Shown: piece after piece, positions 16,027 to 23,408 of the stretch
How positions within the stretch are numbered: the first letter of the stretch is position 1
How the letters are laid out: each line of letters begins with the position of its first letter
DNA from: an uncultured beta proteobacterium
GTDB taxonomy: Bacteria > Pseudomonadota > Gammaproteobacteria > Burkholderiales > Burkholderiaceae
NCBI GenBank assembly: GCA_903944255.1
Contig: CAJARE010000319.1
Coordinates: 1-24,203 of the forward strand
Length of the DNA stretch: 24,203 bases
Direction of reading: 5' to 3'
Notes under the pieces: model-generated
The model's input: the letters and a program-made list of their open reading frames with translations, nothing else
Database searches by the model: none
What the model was told of the DNA's origin: nothing
Position numbers and translations under genes: made by a program

Positions 16027-16845
16027 TTATCGTTTAGCAGTTTCTTTTACTAATTTCAAAATTTGACTGTCTTTTCTAATTAATTCATCTAGGATAGTGA
16101 AGTGATTTAAGCCGTCTAATTGCAGTAAGACTCCCTTTTGACCCTTACTTTCTCTATATTTAAAAAAATCTAGCGTCTGTTTTTGTATCTCAGAAAGCTC
16201 ATCGTTGCCTACCAATAGATTTATAGGTTTATCAAAATGCGCTGTATGAAGAATTGGTGAATACCTCATAGCCATCTCAGCATCAAGTTGCAATAGATGA
16301 TTGACATAACAATGGCGCATTGGCTCTAAATCATAAATACCGCTCACGCCTACAGTCGCATAGACATTAGATTGATCCATGACTGATGCAGCCAAGTGCG
16401 CTCCCGCAGACCAGCCTAATAGGCAAAAACCTGAAAAGCTTTTGCGTTCAGATCGCACCATACTCTCTATGGCATTTAATCCATTACGAATATCGAGAAC
16501 AATTTCATTCATTGCGGCATCAGGTGCCAATCGATAACCCAATAATGCAATAGAAAGCTCTTGCTCCAGCATGGGCGGTACGATAAAGGTAAAGTCATCC
16601 TTTGAGCGATTCTGCCAAAAACCACCATGAATAAAGACCACAATAGGCGAATCATTGCCCGCAGAAAAATAATCATAGGACTGTCTGGTTGCTTTTCCAT
16701 AAGAAATGTTCAGCTCGCCTGGCAAACGCCCTCTAAGCTCATAACTAGTATCGGTCCAGCGCTGAGTTAATTTTGAACTATTGGGCACTGCTAAAGAATT
16801 GTTGTATGCCCTATCTAGCTCTTCTCTACTCAAATTTTTCCACAT
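16027..16845 (-). CDS. Alpha/beta hydrolase, kynurenine formamidase-like
   Basis: This 272-residue protein has the oxyanion-hole motif 'FIHGGFWQNR' (about 72-81) and the nucleophile elbow G-W-S-A-G. The probable acid is in 'VGNDELSE' and the catalytic His in 'GLNHFTILDEL' near the C-terminus. HGGFWQ and GWSAGAH are characteristic of the arylformamidase/KynB-like esterase group. The 'NLSREELDRAYNN' N-terminus is also usual for it. It has no signal peptide. The ATG is 8 bases after the stop of the acyl-CoA ligase, so it is the last gene of the thiolase-ligase-hydrolase unit. Since no other kynurenine gene is present, it more likely opens an ester, lactone or formamide in that unit's pathway than acts in tryptophan degradation (inference). 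Confidence 0.85.
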   Translation of the reverse strand: MWKNLSREELDRAYNNSLAVPNSSKLTQRWTDTSYELRGRLPGELNISYGKATRQSYDYFSAGNDSPIVVFIHGGFWQNRSKDDFTFIVPPMLEQELSIALLGYRLAPDAAMNEIVLDIRNGLNAIESMVRSERKSFSGFCLLGWSAGAHLAASVMDQSNVYATVGVSGIYDLEPMRHCYVNHLLQLDAEMAMRYSPILHTAHFDKPINLLVGNDELSEIQKQTLDFFKYRESKGQKGVLLQLDGLNHFTILDELIRKDSQILKLVKETAKR

Positions 16846-16853
16846 AACTTAGG

Positions 16854-18365
16854 CTACTCTTTTTCTAAAAGCTTACGCAATTCAGTTTTCAGAACTTTTC
16901 CATAATTATTTTTTGGTAGGCTTTTCAAGAAATAATACTTCTTAGGGCGTTTAAATCGAGCAATGTTTTCCAGGCAGAGAGCATCAAGCTCCTGCTCTGT
17001 AATAGATTGGCTAACCACAAAAGCAACGGGAATTTCACCCCACTCTTCATCCTTCTTGCCAATCACTGCAACTTCTATCACTGCTGGGTGCGTCATTAAG
17101 ACTTCCTCTAACTCACGAGGATAAATATTCGATCCCCCTGAAATAATGAGATCTTTTGATCGATCCTTTAGGGTTAAAAACCCATCACCATCTATGTAGC
17201 CAGTATCTCCCGTGTAAAGCCATCCATCTCTCAAGGTCTTAGCAGTTGCTTCTGCTTGATTCCAGTAGTAGGGCATCACTACATCGCCTTTTGTAATGAC
17301 TTCACCAATCGTTCCACTGGGTACCTGCACTCCTTCGTGATCCACGATCGCTACCTCCATGATGGAATGAGGGATACCAACTGAAGCTATACGTTCCTCC
17401 CATTTGGGATGATTAGAGTTTGCCAAATGCTCACGGGCCAATACGGTAATCGTCATAGGACTTTCTCCCTGACCATAAATCTGGACTAATTTTGGCCCCA
17501 ACACTTTTAGTGCATGCTTGACATCCTCTATATACATCGGTGCACCACCGTATACGATAGTTTTAATACCTGAAATATCACTGGGCTGATTTTCTAAATG
17601 ACTCACTAAACGCTTCACCATTGTCGGTGCAGCAAAGAAGGATAGGTTTCCTACTGTCTGTGATAAGCCAATTAACTCCTCTGGATCAAACCCGCCTGAC
17701 CTTGGAATAACATGTTTAGCCCCTCGCAACATAAAGGGATAGTTATAAAGGCCCGCCCCATGAGACATCGGTGCCGCGTAAATAATCGCATCATCTGCGC
17801 CAATCTCATCCACATCAGTGAAATAACTCATCGTCATGCCTAATAAATTGCGATGTGTTTGAGCGACACCCTTTGGCTTACCAGTTGTACCTGAGGTATA
17901 AAACAATGAAGCCACATCGTCAAGCTCACGCCGTAATAACTGAACTGCGGGAGCTGAGCATATGCTTTCATAATCCGGAGAACCTAGAACAAGTATTTGT
18001 TCGGCAGAATAAGGAATGTCTTTAATAGTGCCATTCAGCTCATCAGACACCATTAAAACTTTAGCGCCCGAGTCCTCCAATATGTAACTTAACTCTTTGG
18101 GATGCAACTTATGGTTGATGGGTACGGATATCGCCCCAATCCAATAGATAGCATACAAAGCCTCAAGGTATTCTTTACAGTTAGCCGAGAAAATAGCTAC
18201 GCGATCGTTGGGCTTGAGGTCGTATTTTGATTTCAAGCCATTCCCAAGACAAGCCACTCGGGAAGATAATTGTTCGTAACTTAAATACGCTTGATCACCT
18301 ACGAGAATCGCTACTCTATCAGGGGAAACTTTAGCGCTACGTCGTAGAAGTTCTGCAATATTCAT
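16854..18365 (-). CDS. AMP-forming acyl-CoA synthetase/ligase
   Basis: This 503-residue ANL-superfamily enzyme has the phosphate loop 'FYTSGTTGKPKG' at 155-166 and the 'YGQGESP' adenine motif. The 'YTGDTGYIDGDGF' segment is followed by the hinge 'LKDRSKDLIISGGSNIYP' and the C-terminal catalytic Lys about K490 ('NYGKVLK'). It activates a carboxylic acid with ATP to an acyl-AMP and then an acyl-CoA in the cytoplasm. The length and 'GGSNIYPRELEEVL' match medium/long-chain or aromatic acid ligases, but the acid is not determinable. The ATG follows the thiolase stop directly (TAGATG), so the two are coupled. It probably supplies acyl-CoA for the thiolase or for a pathway leading to it. Confidence 0.93.
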   Translation of the reverse strand: MNIAELLRRSAKVSPDRVAILVGDQAYLSYEQLSSRVACLGNGLKSKYDLKPNDRVAIFSANCKEYLEALYAIYWIGAISVPINHKLHPKELSYILEDSGAKVLMVSDELNGTIKDIPYSAEQILVLGSPDYESICSAPAVQLLRRELDDVASLFYTSGTTGKPKGVAQTHRNLLGMTMSYFTDVDEIGADDAIIYAAPMSHGAGLYNYPFMLRGAKHVIPRSGGFDPEELIGLSQTVGNLSFFAAPTMVKRLVSHLENQPSDISGIKTIVYGGAPMYIEDVKHALKVLGPKLVQIYGQGESPMTITVLAREHLANSNHPKWEERIASVGIPHSIMEVAIVDHEGVQVPSGTIGEVITKGDVVMPYYWNQAEATAKTLRDGWLYTGDTGYIDGDGFLTLKDRSKDLIISGGSNIYPRELEEVLMTHPAVIEVAVIGKKDEEWGEIPVAFVVSQSITEQELDALCLENIARFKRPKKYYFLKSLPKNNYGKVLKTELRKLLEKE

Positions 18366-19553
18366 CTAATACATTTCTATAGCAATCGCTGTTGCTTCGC
18401 CACCACCAATACATAGCGATGCAACCCCCCTCCTTAAGTGCTGCTTTTTCAATGCCCCTAGCAAAGTGACGATGATACGGGCGCCTGAAGCACCAATGGG
18501 ATGACCCAAGGCACATGCCCCTCCATGAATATTCACTTTATCAATCGGTAGAGCCAGATCACGTATGGCAGCCATTGCAACGACTGCAAACGCTTCATTA
18601 ATTTCATAAAGATCGACATCTTTACTTGTCCAGCCTGTTTTGCTGAATAACTTTTGGATTGCTCCAATAGGTGCCGTTGGAAACAGAGCGGGAGTATGCG
18701 CATAATTAACGTATCCCTCAACGCGAGCCAAAGGCTGCAGCTGTAATCTATTGGCTTCAGACTCGCGCATGAGCAATAAGGCAGCAGCACCATCAGAGAT
18801 CGATGAAGAATTGGCTGCAGTAACGGTGCCATTTTTTTCAAAGGCTGGTTTTAATTCAGGAATTTTTGCAATGTTCATTGAAAATGGGGACTCATCTCGA
18901 TCAATGAGCACATCGCCTTTTTGATTTGATACCGTAACGGGGGCAATCTCCCATTCAAAACTCCCGTTTTGACTTGCCTCCTGCGCTCTAGTAGTAGAGC
19001 GTATTGCAAACTCATCCTGGTCTTTTCTAGAAAATCCATAAGTAGTCGCACAATCTTCAGCAAATCCGCCCATTAAGCGACCACGACTTTCGTAAGCATC
19101 CTCCAAGCCGTCCATAAACATATGATCAATTAATTGTCCATGGCCTAAGCGATAACCACCTCTCGCTTTAGCCAAAAGATAAGGGGCATTGGACATTGAT
19201 TCCATGCCACCTGCAATAGCAATTCCATAAGACTGAGCAGTAATCCCATCACCAGCAATCATGACAGCCTTCATACCAGATCCACAGACTTTACTAATCG
19301 TAGTGCAGCAAGCAGATAAGGGTAAATTGGCCTGTAAAGCAGCCTGTCGAGTAGGGGCTTGACCAAGTCCCGCTGGCAAAACACAGCCCATCAATACTTC
19401 TTCTATGAGTTTGGGATCAATGCCGCTGCGCTCAACAGTGGCCTTAAGAGCAAATGAGCCCAAGGAAGGAGCAGTTAATGGCGAAAGAATTCCTTGAAAG
19501 GCACCTAAAGGTGTTCTAGCTGCTGAAACAATCACTATTGGATCTAGAGGCAT
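18366..19553 (-). CDS. Thiolase (acetyl-CoA acyltransferase)
   Basis: This 395-residue thiolase is of normal family length and has the three catalytic motifs: nucleophile C90 ('SKVCGSGMKA'), H351 ('GACALGHPIGASG') and C381 ('LCIGGGEATA'). It condenses two acyl-CoAs or cleaves a 3-ketoacyl-CoA; the CxGGG end is standard. The ATG has an AAAGAA stretch upstream. It starts 67 bp after the end of the exported SUMF1-domain gene on the same strand and is directly followed by the acyl-CoA ligase. No 3-hydroxyacyl-CoA dehydrogenase or hydratase is present, so the unit is not a full beta-oxidation set; thiolytic or biosynthetic direction is open. Confidence 0.93.
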   Translation of the reverse strand: MPLDPIVIVSAARTPLGAFQGILSPLTAPSLGSFALKATVERSGIDPKLIEEVLMGCVLPAGLGQAPTRQAALQANLPLSACCTTISKVCGSGMKAVMIAGDGITAQSYGIAIAGGMESMSNAPYLLAKARGGYRLGHGQLIDHMFMDGLEDAYESRGRLMGGFAEDCATTYGFSRKDQDEFAIRSTTRAQEASQNGSFEWEIAPVTVSNQKGDVLIDRDESPFSMNIAKIPELKPAFEKNGTVTAANSSSISDGAAALLLMRESEANRLQLQPLARVEGYVNYAHTPALFPTAPIGAIQKLFSKTGWTSKDVDLYEINEAFAVVAMAAIRDLALPIDKVNIHGGACALGHPIGASGARIIVTLLGALKKQHLRRGVASLCIGGGEATAIAIEMY

Positions 19554-19620
19554 TTCTTTACAGTCCTATTTTTGGATGCTTAAAGTATAGTATTAATAGG
19601 GCTTCTTATATTCTGCTGAC

Positions 19621-20463
19621 TTAGTCAGTGCTGGCACAACGAAAACCAATATTGTGGTGACCTGCTTTTGGATTGCGGGATAAAAATCTACCTCGGTGGG
19701 TAGTGCTAATTTCCTCCGCATTCGAATCATGCCCACCACCACGAGTGGATCGGATCGGCCCAGCATTTTGGTTTTCTCTACCATCATCGGCTTTATAAGG
19801 ATAGGGTTGATAAATACTCGATACCCACTCCCATTGATTGCCGGCCATATCTAAGATTCCATATGGGCTTGCTCCCTCTGGAAACGCATTAACTGGTGCC
19901 GATGAGTTATAAGGAGCGCTAAAAAGAGCTAGCTTTGCATTAGGCGCCGCACTACCCCATGGGTATTTCCGGCCATCAACACCGCGCGCTGCTTTTTCCC
20001 ACTCGGCCTCAGTCGGCAATCTTTTATTTAACCAAGCACAGTAATCTCGCGCACCTACCCAACTCACTTCATTCACTGGGTAAAGTTCATAATTGAGATC
20101 AGCTCGCCATACTAAGTTACGCCGATGGATTCTGGCATCGGTATCTTGATCATCATAAAAAACTTCGCCCTGCTGATTTTGAAGACCCCGGTAATTCAGA
20201 AATTGTGCAAAATCAGCATTACTTACAGGAAGAATATCCAGAAAGAATGGTTTTAGAAAAATAGTATGTTGTGGTTTTTCATCATCGGGACCGTTATTAG
20301 AACCCATGATAAAAACTCCTCCTGAAATGAGCATCATCGTATTCGATGGCCTCACTTCTTTAGGGCTCATTTGCGCATGAACAATGGTTAGGCAGGTAAA
20401 AAAGCTAACAATCACCACGAACCCTCGCATAACCCAATTTACTGTCTTGATGGTTATAGACAA
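19621..20463 (-). CDS. Exported SUMF1/FGE-sulfatase-domain protein lacking the catalytic cysteines
   Basis: This 280-residue protein starts at TTG (20463) with AAGGA 6 bases upstream; an in-frame ATG lies at codon 12. A hydrophobic segment (about 14-29, ending VHA-Q) is a signal peptide. The rest is a formylglycine-generating-enzyme-type lectin fold: 'ISGGVFIMGS', 'PVNEVSWVGARDYCAWLNKRLPTEAEWEKAAR', 'KYPWG', 'DMAGNQWEWVSS' and the terminal 'IGFRCA'. True aerobic FGE has two cysteines after 'RGGS'; here the segment reads RGGGHDSNAEE with none, and the only Cys are C24, C142 and C276. It is therefore unlikely to mature the cytoplasmic sulfatase encoded nearby. It may have a structural or other enzymatic role in the periplasm. 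It is possibly the first gene of the thiolase unit (67-bp gap). Confidence 0.87.
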   Translation of the reverse strand: MSITIKTVNWVMRGFVVIVSFFTCLTIVHAQMSPKEVRPSNTMMLISGGVFIMGSNNGPDDEKPQHTIFLKPFFLDILPVSNADFAQFLNYRGLQNQQGEVFYDDQDTDARIHRRNLVWRADLNYELYPVNEVSWVGARDYCAWLNKRLPTEAEWEKAARGVDGRKYPWGSAAPNAKLALFSAPYNSSAPVNAFPEGASPYGILDMAGNQWEWVSSIYQPYPYKADDGRENQNAGPIRSTRGGGHDSNAEEISTTHRGRFLSRNPKAGHHNIGFRCASTD

Positions 20464-20533
20464 ACTCTTTCCTTAAAAGCCTAGTTTAACCAGTTCAATC
20501 TTTATGGAAGCATCCCAGTAATATACTTATCAA

Positions 20534-20544
20534 ATACTGAGTAT
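20534..20544. promoter_or_regulatory. Candidate operator palindrome in the SUMF1/SDR divergent intergenic region
   Basis: ATACTGAGTAT is an 11-bp palindrome (5+1+5) midway in the 183-bp gap between two divergent genes, where promoters for both must lie. A second inverted repeat, TGATTCT at 20566-20572 with AGAATCA at 20581-20587, follows. No cognate regulator is identified; either could be chance. Confidence 0.25.
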
Positions 20545-20646
20545 GCTACTTTGGTAACTAAAACTTGATTCTGGGAACAAAGAATCATGAGGGCTTAAAC
20601 TTTATTAATATAGCCATCACCACTCACATCCTTCTGAAAAGCCTAC

Positions 20647-21342
20647 ATGCTGCTACTTCCAAATCCCTTTCGTGCACTAGTCATTGGCTCCTCTGGAAGT
20701 ATTGGTGCTGCGTTTATGGAGCTTCTTCAAAAGAATCCCTCATGTTCAGATGTTGTAGGAATTCATCGACATTCAGAATTTCCAATAGATTATCAAAATC
20801 TAGACTCTATAGAGTCTTGTGCCGATGCACTTGCACACACTGCACCTTTTCAACTCATCATTAATACGATTGGGGTTTTACACACAAACGACTGGATGCC
20901 TGAAAAGAAACTGGATGATGTCAATGCTGAGCAACTGACAGAGCTCATCAAAATCAACACTGTTGGCCCAGCACTCACCATGCGCCACTTCTCTAAATTA
21001 CTAGATCCTCAAAATAGCATTATGGTTAAGCTCTCTGCCAAAGTTGGGAGCATTGAAGATAACCGACTTGGTGGATGGTACAGCTACCGTGCTTCTAAGG
21101 CTGCACTCAATATGTTAATTAAAACGGTGTCGATTGAATGGACTCGCACAAAGCCGAACGCCGTCTTAATCGCAATGCATCCAGGTACCGTCAATTCAAA
21201 ACTCTCAAAACCATTTCGTGGTGAGAAAATTGGAAGACCGGCGAACGATGCAGCAGCAGATATGTTGCAAGTCATCGCAAATCTAAAAAAAGAGGATTCA
21301 GGAAGTTTTATTTCCTACTCAGGAGAAAAATTACCCTGGTAG
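20647..21342 (+). CDS. Short-chain dehydrogenase/reductase (C-factor-like SDR)
   Basis: This 231-residue protein has the SDR cofactor motif G14-S-S-G17-S-I-G20. The structural motif is 'IINTIGVLH' in place of NNAG, and the catalytic residues are S130 ('VKLSAKVGS') and Y147-R-A-S-K151. The order and length match classical single-domain SDRs of the CsgA/C-factor type, which end in a segment like this one's 'SYSGEKLPW'. It should bind NAD(P)H and reduce or oxidise a small carbonyl or alcohol; the substrate is unknown. The ATG has only a weak GAAAAG site. It converges with the DUF2256/photolyase cluster, 15 bp apart stop-to-stop, and I believe SDRs of this type recur beside such photolyases, so a shared function is plausible. 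Confidence 0.9.
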   Translation: MLLLPNPFRALVIGSSGSIGAAFMELLQKNPSCSDVVGIHRHSEFPIDYQNLDSIESCADALAHTAPFQLIINTIGVLHTNDWMPEKKLDDVNAEQLTELIKINTVGPALTMRHFSKLLDPQNSIMVKLSAKVGSIEDNRLGGWYSYRASKAALNMLIKTVSIEWTRTKPNAVLIAMHPGTVNSKLSKPFRGEKIGRPANDAAADMLQVIANLKKEDSGSFISYSGEKLPW

Positions 21343-21357
21343 TCAGCAAAAAATCAT

Positions 21358-21519
21358 TTAGATCTGTGCCTTAGGTGCCTTTTTTCTACAAGCGTCTGAG
21401 CAGTATTTAACAGTTTCCCAGTTTTTGGCCCATGACTTTCTCCAAGTCATTTCTTTTTTGCAGACGACACAGATTTTGCTAGGCAGAAAACTTTTATTAC
21501 CCTTAAAGGAAGCATTCAT
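21358..21519 (-). CDS. DUF2256-family small zinc-ribbon-like protein
   Basis: This 53-residue gene directly follows the photolyase gene (8-bp gap). The start is ATG at 21519 with a weak AGAG site; the stop is TAA at 21358. The protein carries C17-V-V-C20 and C40-S-D-A-C44 around 'MTWRKSWAKNWETVKYCSDAC'. This is the DUF2256 pattern of CxxC, WRKxW, W and YCSxxCR, which suggests one bound Zn. It is highly basic, consistent with nucleic-acid contact (inference). DUF2256 genes are, as far as I know, commonly found near DPRP-type photolyases. Function unknown; a role beside the photolyase or its Fe-S cluster is a guess. Confidence 0.88.
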   Translation of the reverse strand: MNASFKGNKSFLPSKICVVCKKEMTWRKSWAKNWETVKYCSDACRKKAPKAQI

Positions 21520-21527
21520 ATCAAGCT

Positions 21528-23063
21528 CTAGAGGTCATCTAAATGATTTAATAGATAGCCTGCATGCTCTTCGATCGACTTCTGATCTTCATCGCTAATT
21601 CTCTTAAGGTTTGCTGTCATCAACCTTGTTCGTGGGCTAGATTCAAATTGATTCCGATGTTTGATTAAGAAATGCCAATATAAGGTAGTGACAGGACAAG
21701 CATTTTCTCCAAAGCGCACCTCTGGCTTGTACTGGCAAGAGCTGCAATAATTGCTCATACGCTTGATATAAGCACCACTTGCAATATAGGGCTTACTAGT
21801 AAAGCGTCCACCATTTGCAAATAAAGCCATACCAGCAGTATTCGGCAGCTCTACCCACTCAATCGCATCCACATAGATTGCCAAATACCAATCACACACC
21901 TCTGAGGGCAAAATCTCTGCCAGTAGAGCAAAGTTGCCGGTGACCATGAGGCGTTGAATATGGTGGGCATAGCCATACTGAAGTGTCTGTCCGATTGCAT
22001 CTTTCATACAGGCCATATTGGTTTGACCTGTCCAGTACCATTTAGGCAGAGGGCTTTGATGATCATAATAATTATCTTGAGCCATCTTGGGCATATCCAG
22101 GTAATACATGCCTCGTACAAATTCTCGCCAACCTAAAATTTGTCGAATAAATCCTTCAACTGTAGAAAGATCTAAAGCGTATTTTTTCCAGGCCTGCAAA
22201 ACAGCGGCAATGACTTCCCGCGGATTGAGTAATTTCAGATTCAGTGAGCTTGATAAAATAGAGTGCCATCCATATGGAGTGTCAGTCCACATCGCATCCT
22301 GGAATACCCCAAAATTTCTTAAACGAAATTCGACAAAATAATCTAGTGCTTCTAGCGCTTGTGCACGAGTGACTGGCCAGCGAAAATCTTCTAACGCTCC
22401 AGGATGGCTCGCATAAGACGTGCTAACAAATTCAAGAACCTCCTTGGTAAGCGTATCTGGCTCAAATAAGATGGGGGCCTCAATGATCCCAGGACCCTTT
22501 TTCGAATAAGGCTTCCGATTATCTTGGTCAAAGTTCCATTGACCTCCTTCTGGATTTCCTTCGCTATCAACCAAGATCTGATGAGTCTTACGCATTAAGC
22601 GATAAAAGTATTCCAACCTCAACTCTTTTTTACCAGCGCTCCAAGCAACAAACTCTTGATGCGAGCAATAGAAATGATCGTCTTCACGCATCTCTAGTTT
22701 GATCGATAATTCTCTTGCCAACTCCTCTAGCTGCTGCTTTAAACGCCATTCGCCTGGCTCAACACAGATGAGATTTGTAATCTGCTCTTGAATGATTTTT
22801 TCTTTTAAGGTCTCCACTATTGATAGGGGTGAGGCTTGAATATAAGTCAGCGGGTAATTGAGCTCTTTTAGCTTAATCGCAAAGTGTCGCATCGCTGATA
22901 GAAATAGGGCAATCTTTGCTTTATGGGACCATACATATTGAGCCTCTGGAATTGACTCAATCATGACTATCTCATCAGTCTTGATATCAAAAGTTCTGAG
23001 GGCGGCCCCATTTAAATCCAACTGATCTCCAAGAATCAGCACTAATCTTTTAGGGGAATTCAT
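21528..23063 (-). CDS. FeS-type (6-4) photolyase / deoxyribodipyrimidine photolyase-related protein (FeS-BCP)
   Basis: This 511-residue cryptochrome/photolyase-family protein has an N-terminal alpha/beta antenna domain starting 'LVLILGDQLDL' (about 7-17), then the helical FAD domain. It has four cysteines, C352, C440, C443 and C456 ('YCSSCQYKPEVRFGENACP'). Their spacing (88, 3 and 13 residues) matches the four [4Fe-4S] ligands I recall in Agrobacterium PhrB. Other blocks include 'ILGWREFVRGMY', 'QYGYAHHIQRLMVTGNF' and 'WVELPNTAGMALFANGG'. The family repairs (6-4) photoproducts with blue light or acts as a photoreceptor. The ATG overlaps the stop of the DUF2805 gene (ATGA), so they are co-translated; DUF2256 follows at 8 bp. 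Family call is firm; repair versus signalling role is not settled by sequence. Confidence 0.95.
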   Translation of the reverse strand: MNSPKRLVLILGDQLDLNGAALRTFDIKTDEIVMIESIPEAQYVWSHKAKIALFLSAMRHFAIKLKELNYPLTYIQASPLSIVETLKEKIIQEQITNLICVEPGEWRLKQQLEELARELSIKLEMREDDHFYCSHQEFVAWSAGKKELRLEYFYRLMRKTHQILVDSEGNPEGGQWNFDQDNRKPYSKKGPGIIEAPILFEPDTLTKEVLEFVSTSYASHPGALEDFRWPVTRAQALEALDYFVEFRLRNFGVFQDAMWTDTPYGWHSILSSSLNLKLLNPREVIAAVLQAWKKYALDLSTVEGFIRQILGWREFVRGMYYLDMPKMAQDNYYDHQSPLPKWYWTGQTNMACMKDAIGQTLQYGYAHHIQRLMVTGNFALLAEILPSEVCDWYLAIYVDAIEWVELPNTAGMALFANGGRFTSKPYIASGAYIKRMSNYCSSCQYKPEVRFGENACPVTTLYWHFLIKHRNQFESSPRTRLMTANLKRISDEDQKSIEEHAGYLLNHLDDL

Positions 23064-23329
23064 TTATTTTTGTACTGCGTTGGACAATAGGCGCGATCCA
23101 CTAACTTGCTTCGCAGAGCAACATGCTTAGTTGCCCTCCCAGTGACCCGTTTTCGCCACAACTCAAATGAGCCGCGCTTGAGCTCATGGCGCATTAACTG
23201 AATCACTTGAGCCTCAGATAGGCCAAAGGATTGTTCAATTGCGTCAAATGGAGTGCGGTCTTCCCAAGCCATTTCAATCAGGCGGGATACATCAGATTCG
23301 GACAGTATTTTTGATGAGAATCTTGGCAC
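23060..23329 (-). CDS. DUF2805/TIGR03643-family small protein
   Basis: This 89-residue basic protein has 'SDVSRLIEMAWEDRTPFDAIEQSFGLSEAQVIQLMRHELKRGSFELWRKRVTGR', matching the DUF2805 (TIGR03643) family. The middle part looks like a helix-turn-helix ('FGLSEAQVIQLMR', about 36-48) followed by a conserved SFxLWRKRV segment. The start is GTG at 23329 with no clear ribosome site; no better in-frame start exists before the conserved region. It overlaps the photolyase gene by 4 bases and comes first in the cluster. It may be a DNA-binding or assembly accessory of the photolyase; this is inference, and no function is established that I can name. Confidence 0.87.
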   Translation of the reverse strand: MPRFSSKILSESDVSRLIEMAWEDRTPFDAIEQSFGLSEAQVIQLMRHELKRGSFELWRKRVTGRATKHVALRSKLVDRAYCPTQYKNK

Positions 23330-23375
23330 TATGCCAGTTTATGACTTATTTGATAAATTGGTACGCCGCGTCCAT

Positions 23376-23390
23376 GCTTCAAAAAGAAGC
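23376..23390. other. Small hairpin between the Rrf2 and DUF2805 genes
   Basis: GCTTC (23376-23380), five A, GAAGC (23386-23390) forms a 5-pair stem in the 79-bp gap between the Rrf2 stop and the DUF2805 start. It is not followed by a T-run on the minus strand, so it is unlikely to be a normal terminator. Confidence 0.25.
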
Positions 23391-23408
23391 CCGTCTTTCA
23401 TGCTAACT

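Noticed and set aside
18533..18841. 102-codon minus-strand frame
   Set aside because: Out-of-frame shadow within the thiolase coding sequence.
19621..20463. Calling this protein the maturase of the nearby sulfatase
   Set aside because: It has a signal peptide while the sulfatase does not, and the two catalytic cysteines of FGE are missing.
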